A DNA stretch of 64,000 nucleotides, taken from contig NZ_CP039456.1 of NCBI RefSeq assembly GCF_006974145.1, positions 2,076,001-2,140,000 on the forward strand. Reading direction: 5' to 3'. The first letter of the stretch is position 1. Every line of letters begins with the position of its first letter. Made by a program: the position numbers and the translations under genes. The notes beneath the pieces were generated by a model that ran no database searches, was not told the DNA's origin, and saw nothing but the letters and a program-made list of their open reading frames with translations. The DNA is from Changchengzhania lutea (GTDB lineage Bacteria > Bacteroidota > Bacteroidia > Flavobacteriales > Flavobacteriaceae). Below are positions 45,101 to 51,774 of the stretch, piece by piece.

Positions 45101-45302
45101 TAGCATGGCGCAATATTTTTAGACTAAAAATCAGGTAGTTTCGTGTTACATAAATAGAAGGCAATAAAAAATCTTATTAAAAATCACAAATGGTGAAAAA
45201 TTAATAAGGTTTTATATCATTCTCGCTGCTCAATATTAGATGAAAAGCGAGATTTTTTTATGTGCTTTTAATGAACCTAAAGCCATTAAGACTATAGATG
45301 AG

Positions 45303-45449
45303 CTATTCAATTCTAGGTTTTTCGTGCATTTTTCGTGCTTTTACATAAGCATATAACATGATGGCTAATTTTAAACTGGCCAATGCTATTCTAGATCGCC
45401 TTCCCTTAAGGAAAAAGCCAGTGAGTCCGAGTATTTTAGATGTTATCAT
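45303..45449 (-). CDS. Possible 48-residue protein with a hydrophobic helix
   Basis: ATG at 45449, stop at 45303. The sequence starts MITSKILGLTGFFLKGRRSR and continues with an Ala/Leu-rich helix (IALASLKLAIMLYAYVKARK). Composition looks like a real small membrane protein, basic before the helix. It is the best coding candidate in the 658-bp gap between rplM and the TrxR-like gene. A 19-codon frame just upstream (45477-45536, minus) may belong to the same transcript. I do not recognise the family. Confidence 0.45.
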   Translation of the reverse strand: MITSKILGLTGFFLKGRRSRIALASLKLAIMLYAYVKARKMHEKPRIE

Positions 45450-45680
45450 TGATTATATTTTTTATTTAATAAACAATTATGCGTTATCACGAGGTTGGTG
45501 AATGTCTTGTCTTTGATCTTGCTGATGATTTATCATTTTTCATTAATTTTATATTGTATTACTGTAAATATAAGCCAATTACAGGTTTTTTTTAACGCAA
45601 ATAAAGGAATGATTGACTTAAATAAAATAAATCTTAATTTTATCAAATTGATTTTTACAATGGAATAAGAAACGGTTTGT
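45450..45680. other. Rest of the rplM/TrxR-like intergenic gap
   Basis: AT-rich sequence with a 19-codon open frame on the minus strand (45477-45536, MINHQQDQRQDIHQPRDNA) and no clear terminator for the TrxR-like gene. Sequence between 45101 and 45302 likewise shows no gene, apart from an AT-rich stretch with a short GAGAATG-type hairpin near 45220-45255. Confidence 0.4.
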
Positions 45681-47324
45681 TTAGGATATGTCACTCAAAT
45701 AACGATGCACTTGACTCACGGCCATAGAGCCTTCACCAACAGCAGAAGCCACACGTTTTACAGAGCCTTGGCGTGCATCTCCAACTACAAAAAGCCCAGG
45801 CAAGCTAGATTCTAAGGATTCTGGTTCTCGTGATTTATAAATTCCACAATCGGGTAAATCTTCTTTTTTAAGAGAAGCGCCCGTGCAAATAAATCCTTTA
45901 TTATCTGTTATAACTAGTCCGTCCATCCATTTGGTGTTAGGTTGTGCACCTATAAAAGAGAAGACATTAGAGGTGCTTATTTCTTTTTTCTCATCTTTAG
46001 TTCTAATGGTTATGGATTCTAAATGATGATGGCCTTCCAGTTTTACAATTTCGGTTTCAGTCTGTAAATGAATATTTGATGCTGCTTCAATGCGTTGCAC
46101 TAAATAGTCACTCATTTTATCTCCCAAATGATTACCACGTATCATAATATGCACATCTTTTGCAGAATTGGATAAAAACATAGCCGCTTGACCTGCCGAA
46201 TTACCACCACCTACAACTACAATAGGTTGGTCTTGACAATTCTGTACATCCATACCTGTCGCTGAATAATAAATACCACTACCTTCGTAGTCGTTAATAT
46301 TATCTAATGGCAGCTGTTTATAATCTGCACCAGTCGCCACAATGAGCGCTTTCGATTTAATGACTTTATCGTTAGTAGCGCAAACCGTGAAGCAACCCTT
46401 ACTATGCTCTAAGCTTTTCGCACGGTGCGGAATGGAAATATTGCAACCAAATTTTTGTGCTTGTACATAAGCACGGTTAGCCAAATCGCCTCCTGAAATC
46501 CCTGTAGGGAACCCCAAATAATTTTCAATTTTAGAACTCTTACCTGCTTGACCTCCAGGAGCTTCGCTGTCTATAGTCACAACGCTTAAACCTTCAGATG
46601 CGGCATAAACACTGGCAGCTAAACCAGCGGGGCCAGCACCAATAATAAGGACATCAAAAACCTTGTCTTCAAAATCCATTAATACGCCACTATATCGTCC
46701 CAGTTGTTCAATAGTTGGTGTTTTACATACTTTAGAATCGCTATTTATTAAAAATGGCAAATCTTTTTCTGAGAGGCTAAAATGGTTTAATAGCGATCGG
46801 GCTTCTTCTTCTGTATCAACATCAATAAAATTGTGCCAAATGTGATTCTTTTCTAAAAACTCCCTAATTTCATAAGTTTCATTAGACTTTCCTGAGCCTA
46901 CCACTTTTAAGCCTCCCGAAATGTCGTTGAGAACGGTTTGCTGTCTTAGTAAAAAAGCGTTTAATAAAACATCATTTATATCGCTCAGTTTAGAAATAGC
47001 TTCTTTCAACTTGTCTGGTTTAATACGTAACAAGCTGGTGTTTGGAATAGTAACCGCATGAAACTGTGATGCTCTATCGGAAAGCATGCCGCTATCTCCG
47101 GTGAACTCATATTTTTTATGAGTTGTTATCGTATTATTATTGTATGGGTCTTCAATATTAATGGCACCTTTTAAAACCACAAAAAAATCATAAATATTAT
47201 CGCCTTCTGAAAATATTTGAGTTTTATCCTCAAAATGTTCTATACTTCCGTAATCTTTAAGTAGCGTAACTTGGGTGTGCTTAAGTTCTGGGAAACGAGG
47301 ATCTTTCATTTGATTTTTTTTCAA
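45681..47324 (-). CDS. Cyclic-nucleotide-binding domain fused to thioredoxin-reductase-like flavoprotein
   Basis: A 547-residue cytoplasmic protein. Residues about 15-125 form a cNMP-binding domain (FSEGDNIYDFFVVLKGAINIEDP). Residues about 135-215 resemble a glutaredoxin/thioredoxin fold without cysteine pair. Residues about 222-547 are a low-molecular-weight thioredoxin-reductase type flavoprotein: FAD motif LIIGAGPAGLAASVYAA, NADPH motif VVVGGGNSAGQAAMFL, and GLFVVGDARQGSVKRVASAVGEG. The place of the redox CXXC (usually CATC) reads SATGMDV, so it cannot reduce thioredoxin in the classical way. Known only as a family architecture; the electron acceptor is unknown. Confidence 0.88.
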   Translation of the reverse strand: MKKNQMKDPRFPELKHTQVTLLKDYGSIEHFEDKTQIFSEGDNIYDFFVVLKGAINIEDPYNNNTITTHKKYEFTGDSGMLSDRASQFHAVTIPNTSLLRIKPDKLKEAISKLSDINDVLLNAFLLRQQTVLNDISGGLKVVGSGKSNETYEIREFLEKNHIWHNFIDVDTEEEARSLLNHFSLSEKDLPFLINSDSKVCKTPTIEQLGRYSGVLMDFEDKVFDVLIIGAGPAGLAASVYAASEGLSVVTIDSEAPGGQAGKSSKIENYLGFPTGISGGDLANRAYVQAQKFGCNISIPHRAKSLEHSKGCFTVCATNDKVIKSKALIVATGADYKQLPLDNINDYEGSGIYYSATGMDVQNCQDQPIVVVGGGNSAGQAAMFLSNSAKDVHIMIRGNHLGDKMSDYLVQRIEAASNIHLQTETEIVKLEGHHHLESITIRTKDEKKEISTSNVFSFIGAQPNTKWMDGLVITDNKGFICTGASLKKEDLPDCGIYKSREPESLESSLPGLFVVGDARQGSVKRVASAVGEGSMAVSQVHRYLSDIS

Positions 47325-47407
47325 CTTACAATATACGACAGATTCTTTGATTATATTGCTTGGACTTTGATTGACTGATTAATAATGCTTAAGCGGTGTT
47401 TTTTGTC

Positions 47408-47415
47408 TATTTTTG
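47408..47415 (+). promoter_or_regulatory. Promoter element directly before the YgiQ gene
   Basis: TATTTTTG fits TAnnTTTG and lies only 7 bp before the ATG at 47423. Transcription would begin at or next to the start codon, suggesting a leaderless or nearly leaderless mRNA. Confidence 0.5.
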
Positions 47416-47422
47416 CAGCGCT

Positions 47423-49375
47423 ATGCAAGAGTTACAACTTTCAGATTGGTTGCCTACCACAAATAAAGAGGTTAAAATACGCGGTTGGGATGCCCTAGAC
47501 GTGATATTGTTTAGTGGTGATGCCTATGTAGATCATCCATCGTTTGGACCTGCGGTTATCGGTCGTATTTTAGAAAGTTATGGCTTGCGGGTTGCCATTG
47601 TGCCGCAACCTAATGTCAATGATAATCTTCAGGATTTTGTAAAGCTAGGTGCTCCAAAATTGTTTTTTGGTGTCACGGGTGGTTGTATGGATCCCATGAT
47701 TAGCAATTACAATGCGAATAAAAAGCGTCGGGATAAAGATGCCTACACACCAAATGGTGATATTGGGTTTAGGCCCGATTATGCGACTACAGTGTATTCC
47801 AATATTTTAAAAGAAAAATGGCCAGATGTCCCCGTGTTAATTGGAGGCATTGAAGCGTCTTTGCGTCGTGTAACGCATTACGATTATTGGAGTGATAAGC
47901 TGATGCCTTCTATTTTAGAAAGCTCTAAAGCAGATATGTTGGTTTACGGGATGGGTGAACAACCCCTTCGTGAAGTGGTGCGTTTGTTGCAAAAAGGCGT
48001 GCCATTTAGTAGTATAACAACCATAAAGCAAACGGCGGTTCTTGTAGATAAAGATGCCAAGATTCCAAAGAACAGTAATTGGGAGGATGTTGAAATTGTA
48101 TCGCATGAAACCTGTTTGAAGGATAAAAAGAAGTTTGCCTCTAACTTTAAAGTTATAGAGCAAGAATCTAATAAATTGGCAGCAAGACGCATTTTTCAGA
48201 AAGTTGGAGAGAAGACGTTAATGATTAATCCGCCGTACCCAACGATGACCGAAGACGAGATCGATGCGTCTTTTGAGTTGCCTTACACAAGATTACCACA
48301 TCCAAAATACGATAAGCGCGGACCAATTTCCGCCTATGAAATGATTAAGTTTTCCATTAATATCCACCGTGGGTGTTTTGGAGGTTGTAGTTTTTGTACC
48401 ATATCTGCTCATCAAGGAAAATTTATCGCATCTCGAAGTCAAGAATCTGTGCTGCGTGAGGTTGATACCGTAGCAAATATGCCTGATTTTAAAGGCTATT
48501 TATCAGATATTGGTGGGCCAAGTGCTAACATGTATAAAATGAAAGGGAAAATACAGTCTATATGCGATAAGTGTGTGGCGCCTTCTTGTATTTCGCCAGT
48601 AATTTGCAGTAATTTAGATACGTCCCATAAACCCTTAACCGAATTATACCAAGCCGTTGATAGTCACCCGAAAGTTAAAAAATCGTTTATTGGCAGCGGT
48701 ATTCGTCATGATATGTTGGTACCAGAATTCAATAAAAATGCAGATCCAAAGGAGTTAGACGATTACACCGAAGAGGTGATGACAAAGCATGTTTCTGGAC
48801 GATTAAAAGTAGCGCCAGAGCATACCAGCGATCCTGTTTTAAAATTGATGCGGAAACCATCGTTTACCTATTTTCATAAGTTTAAAGAGCGCTTTGATAA
48901 GATTAATATTAAGAAAGGTTTGAAACTGCAATTGATACCTTATTTTATATCAAACCACCCTGCTTGCGAAGTAGAAGATATGGCCAATTTAGCTGCCGAA
49001 ACCAAAGACATGGGTTTCCAGTTAGAACAAGTGCAAGGGTTTACACCAACACCTATGACGGTGGCTACGGTAATTTATTATAGTGGTTACCATCCTTACA
49101 CGCTTAAAAAAGTAAACACACCAATATCTCGGAAGGAAAAAGACGAACAACATCGTTTTTTCTTTTGGTATAAAGATGAAAACAAAGCTTGGATTAAAAA
49201 CACGTTGAATAAACTCGGGCGTCAAGATTTATTAAAAGTACTGCTACCTGAAAAAACGGAGAAGTGGCGCAAAAATAAACCAAACGGCGAAGCGAAGCAT
49301 ACGTTTGATGATGCGATCCCTTTTAATCAACGCAGGAATAAAACTAAATTTAGGTCTAAGAAGAAACGACGGTAG
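47423..49375 (+). CDS. YgiQ-family radical SAM protein
   Basis: 650 residues from the ATG at 47423 (MQELQLSDWLPTTNKEVKIRGWDALDVILFSGDAYVDHPSFG); the longer in-frame start overlaps the promoter. The radical-SAM cluster motif is CFGGCSFCTIS in the middle, after the long N-terminal B12-binding-like half. SPVICSNLDTSHKPLTELYQ and KVAPEHTSD are also typical. The tail is very basic (RRNKTKFRSKKKRR). YgiQ proteins are widespread but without established substrate. Confidence 0.93.
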   Translation: MQELQLSDWLPTTNKEVKIRGWDALDVILFSGDAYVDHPSFGPAVIGRILESYGLRVAIVPQPNVNDNLQDFVKLGAPKLFFGVTGGCMDPMISNYNANKKRRDKDAYTPNGDIGFRPDYATTVYSNILKEKWPDVPVLIGGIEASLRRVTHYDYWSDKLMPSILESSKADMLVYGMGEQPLREVVRLLQKGVPFSSITTIKQTAVLVDKDAKIPKNSNWEDVEIVSHETCLKDKKKFASNFKVIEQESNKLAARRIFQKVGEKTLMINPPYPTMTEDEIDASFELPYTRLPHPKYDKRGPISAYEMIKFSINIHRGCFGGCSFCTISAHQGKFIASRSQESVLREVDTVANMPDFKGYLSDIGGPSANMYKMKGKIQSICDKCVAPSCISPVICSNLDTSHKPLTELYQAVDSHPKVKKSFIGSGIRHDMLVPEFNKNADPKELDDYTEEVMTKHVSGRLKVAPEHTSDPVLKLMRKPSFTYFHKFKERFDKINIKKGLKLQLIPYFISNHPACEVEDMANLAAETKDMGFQLEQVQGFTPTPMTVATVIYYSGYHPYTLKKVNTPISRKEKDEQHRFFFWYKDENKAWIKNTLNKLGRQDLLKVLLPEKTEKWRKNKPNGEAKHTFDDAIPFNQRRNKTKFRSKKKRR

Positions 49376-49401
49376 GTTGTTTTTTTTACTTTTTTACTCG
49401 A

Positions 49402-49552
49402 ACACCCCTAAAGTCCCCTCAAGGGGACAATCCAAATCAAGAAACCTTATTACAAACTAATGTTGTTGAGATATATTAAGCAACTAATATTTGAGCCACT
49501 AGCAAAGATATGCCGTTATAATTGTCCCCTTGAGGGGACTGCGGGGGTGTTT
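49402..49552. repeat. Inverted palindrome pair A-B, 3' side of the DUF559 gene
   Basis: Box A (49402-49431) contains ACACCCCTAAA followed by the perfect palindrome GTCCCCTCAAGGGGAC (49413-49428). Box B (49521-49552) is its reverse complement with two changes. The boxes face each other across about 90 bp with no coding content. A second such pair lies on the other side of the nuclease gene. Confidence 0.85.
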
Positions 49553-49573
49553 TTAGAGGATTGGTTTTTTAAA

Positions 49574-49939
49574 TTATTCCATTAGTTCTTTCACGGTCTC
49601 TTCAATGACCAATAGAACACTAAACATATTCTTTTTGACTTCATCATTTGAAAACCTCAAGAATGTAACACCATAAACTTCCAATTCACCTTGTCTTTTT
49701 GCATCGTATAAAAAATTGTGATCATGACTGCTTCCATCAATTTCAATAGCTAAACCAATTTCATGACAATAAAAATCAACAATATAATTAAGCATAGGTA
49801 CTTGCCTGTGAAATTGAACACCATAAGCGCGTTGTTTAATGTTTTGCCATAATAAAACCTCTGGTAACGTGCTGTTTTTTCTAAGTTGCCTAGCTAGTGA
49901 TTTTAATTCTGGATTGTATGGAATTATTTTGTTTTTCAT
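49574..49939 (-). CDS. DUF559-family PD-(D/E)XK endonuclease-like protein
   Basis: About 121 residues from the ATG at 49939 (MKNKIIPYNPELKSLARQLR). A GTG at 49963 lies in palindrome box C and is less likely. The family is related to very-short-patch repair endonucleases; the active-site pattern is D55 (YIVDFYC) and E66/D68 (LAIEIDGSSHD). No methylase or helicase gene is adjacent. The gene is bracketed on both sides by inverted palindrome pairs, which suggests that it moves as a cassette. Its real activity in this family is not settled. Confidence 0.8.
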   Translation of the reverse strand: MKNKIIPYNPELKSLARQLRKNSTLPEVLLWQNIKQRAYGVQFHRQVPMLNYIVDFYCHEIGLAIEIDGSSHDHNFLYDAKRQGELEVYGVTFLRFSNDEVKKNMFSVLLVIEETVKELME

Positions 49940-49959
49940 GGTTTGCATTTTGTACTCTG

Positions 49960-50045
49960 ACACCCCTAAAGTCCCCTCAAGGGGACATCCTCCGATTAAA
50001 CTTAGTAACTAATACCCCATTGAGGGGATTACAGGGGTGTTTTTC
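49960..50045. repeat. Inverted palindrome pair C-D, 5' side of the DUF559 gene
   Basis: Box C (49960-49988) is nearly identical to box A (ACACCCCTAAA then the GTCCCC/GGGGAC palindrome). Box D (about 50012-50045) is a degraded reverse complement (CCCCATTGAGGGGATTACAG, then GGGTGT). Spacing between C and D is about 23 bp. Together with A-B it frames the nuclease gene. Confidence 0.8.
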
Positions 50046-50186
50046 AGTATAAATTTAAAACAATATAATTAGTTAATAGCTCACTAAAATAAATGTAGTT
50101 TTCTTGTTTTTTGTATAAAATAAAATTCATGTCGAAAATACTGAATAATCTGCCTATTGAAGATTTATTAATCGTTAGGTTATTTA

Positions 50187-51268
50187 GTTCTTATAAGATT
50201 GTCAGGCAGCATATCTGGCGTGTCTGTGATGAAAATATTTTTTCACTTGTGGTTTGTCCTTTTTTCTTTTGTTCATAAAATCATTGATATTTTCCTTTAG
50301 CTGTTCCTTGTTGATCGCCCTTTTCTTGCCGATAATATTGGTCTTCAGATCTTGGTTGACGTATTCCTGGGGATTCAGTTCCGGGGAATAGGGCGGGATG
50401 AACAATACTTCGATCTTATCATTGTTCTCCTCTAGCCATTGGTCAAGTTTGATGGTCTTGTGGGCGGGATGGTTATCGGTAATGAAAAATATCTTTTTAT
50501 TGCTATACTTTATCATCAGTAGCAAGAACATCTTAAAGACCTCGCTGTTGAAGCCCTTCTCCATCAACATGAACTGCAGATGCCCCCTGTTGCTTATTGC
50601 GGAGATCATATTGACCGTGTATCTTTTCCCCGTTGCCTTTATTATAGGCGTTTTTCCTTTAGGGGCATAGCTCTTGCCTGCCTGGTGGTCGCTCCTGCAG
50701 CCCGTCTCGTCCCCAAAGTATATTATCGCTCTTTCTGCCTTTGCCCTTTTTTCTATCGCCGGATATTCTTCCTCCAGCCATTTCCGTACGTTTTCCGGCT
50801 TTTGCTCGAACGCCTTTCTTATGGGCTTTTGGGGAGTGTACCCCCATTTTTTCAGGTAGCGCCCTACCTGCCAGCGCGACAGCTCGACGCCGAACTTCTG
50901 CGATATCAGCTGCTGTACGGCTTCCCTTGTCCAAAGTCCGAAGGGGAGCTTCAACTGCTCGGGAAGTTTTTCCCTGATAAGTTCCCGCACCTTATGGGCC
51001 TGGTCCTTCTTGAGTTTCATGCCGCCCTGCACACCACGTTTCCTGCTGCACAGCGCGCGCTTGCCGCCGGCCCTGTACCGCGCCCATATCTTGTTTACCG
51101 AACGCTCGGTGATACCGAAAATCTCGGCGGCCTGTCTCTGGGTGCCCAATTTCTTGCGGAGATAATCGGCCACACGCAACCGTGTTTCCTCTTGGGCATC
51201 TTGGTTCTTACGCTTCTTCACCTTTGTTTTCATACAATAAAGATACGTAAAATTTTCAGAATAAGAAC
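50187..51268. mobile_element. Complete IS630-family insertion sequence
   Basis: The element is 1,082 bp and is flanked by TA at 50185-50186 and 51269-51270, the target duplication of the IS630/mariner group. The outermost 8 bp (GTTCTTAT) are inverted at the two ends; the further terminal match is weak. It holds one transposase gene. Base composition is much richer in GC than the surroundings between about 50580 and 51230, but AT-rich in the last third of the gene, so it may be a recent arrival or a mosaic. Confidence 0.88.
50202..51233 (-). CDS. IS630-family transposase
   Basis: A 343-residue single-ORF transposase. The N-terminus has a helix-turn-helix of the winged type (TQRQAAEIFGITERSVNKIWARYRAGG). 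The catalytic triad is D175 (IYFGDETG), D253 (ITDNHPAHK) and E290 (PELNPQE). It is full length and uninterrupted, so it is probably active. Codon use in the first two thirds (many GCC, CGC and CTG codons) differs strongly from neighbouring genes, a sign of transfer. Confidence 0.95.
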   Translation of the reverse strand: MKTKVKKRKNQDAQEETRLRVADYLRKKLGTQRQAAEIFGITERSVNKIWARYRAGGKRALCSRKRGVQGGMKLKKDQAHKVRELIREKLPEQLKLPFGLWTREAVQQLISQKFGVELSRWQVGRYLKKWGYTPQKPIRKAFEQKPENVRKWLEEEYPAIEKRAKAERAIIYFGDETGCRSDHQAGKSYAPKGKTPIIKATGKRYTVNMISAISNRGHLQFMLMEKGFNSEVFKMFLLLMIKYSNKKIFFITDNHPAHKTIKLDQWLEENNDKIEVLFIPPYSPELNPQEYVNQDLKTNIIGKKRAINKEQLKENINDFMNKRKKDKPQVKKYFHHRHARYAA

Positions 51269-51274
51269 TAATTT

Positions 51275-51403
51275 ATGCTCTTATTAATAAATGAAGATAA
51301 TGACTATCTGGGAATTATTGATAAGGGTCAAATTATAAAGACGTTTTTAGAAAGTAATACGGATGAATTTAAGGACATAAAATGTTTTCACTTTATGGTG
51401 TAA
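51275..51403 (+). CDS. Small orphan ORF beside the IS630 element
   Basis: A 42-codon frame beginning MLLLINEDNDYLGIIDKGQI, six bases after the IS target site. Its stop (TAATG) overlaps the start of the next ORF at 51403. A partial frame (MSKILNNLPIEDLLIVRLF, from 50129) ends at the other side of the IS, so the insertion may have split a longer gene, with a frameshift needed to join the parts. No family recognised. Confidence 0.35.
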   Translation: MLLLINEDNDYLGIIDKGQIIKTFLESNTDEFKDIKCFHFMV

Positions 51404-51774
51404 TGGGGAAGAGGAAAAAGCGCATTGATGAAATACCTTCAAAAGAATTAAAAGTGAGCTTTAATACTTTCTTTTTTGAGGCTTGGAAATTTGAAAAGGA
51501 TGATAATCTACCTGTATCGCTTCTTGAATTTCTTTTACACAAAAGTAACACAGTAACCGAAGAATTTTATGATGATATTTTAAAGTATGGTGGAAAAATA
51601 TTGATAGGTTTTGGCAATTCAATAAAATTCAATGTTCCTTTATATCCAAAAGGACCTAGTATAAGAGTCGATCCTTCAAAATTTGTCGATGAATTTACAT
51701 TTGAGGAGACTTTAGTGAGTTGTTTTTTAATGCGCCTCCAACCAATTCAATCCTGTGTCCACTTCAACATCTAA
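51403..51774 (+). CDS. Hypothetical protein, possibly 3'-truncated
   Basis: About 123 residues from the ATG at 51403 (MGKRKKRIDEIPSKELKVSF). The middle looks protein-like (NTFFFEAWKFEKDDNLPVSLLEFLLHK), but the last 16 codons run antisense into the end of polA, so the original 3' end may be lost. It is coupled to the 42-codon ORF by a TAATG overlap, an arrangement found in toxin-antitoxin or immunity pairs, though nothing else supports that. No domain recognised. Confidence 0.45.
   Translation: MGKRKKRIDEIPSKELKVSFNTFFFEAWKFEKDDNLPVSLLEFLLHKSNTVTEEFYDDILKYGGKILIGFGNSIKFNVPLYPKGPSIRVDPSKFVDEFTFEETLVSCFLMRLQPIQSCVHFNI

Noticed and set aside
49402-49552. Simple terminators for the YgiQ and DUF559 genes
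   Set aside because: The boxes could stop transcription, but the same word occurs in facing pairs on both sides of the nuclease gene, including its 5' side, so termination alone does not explain them.
50580-51287. Plus-strand 235-codon open frame across the IS630 element
   Set aside because: It is antisense to an intact transposase and open only because that part is GC-rich.
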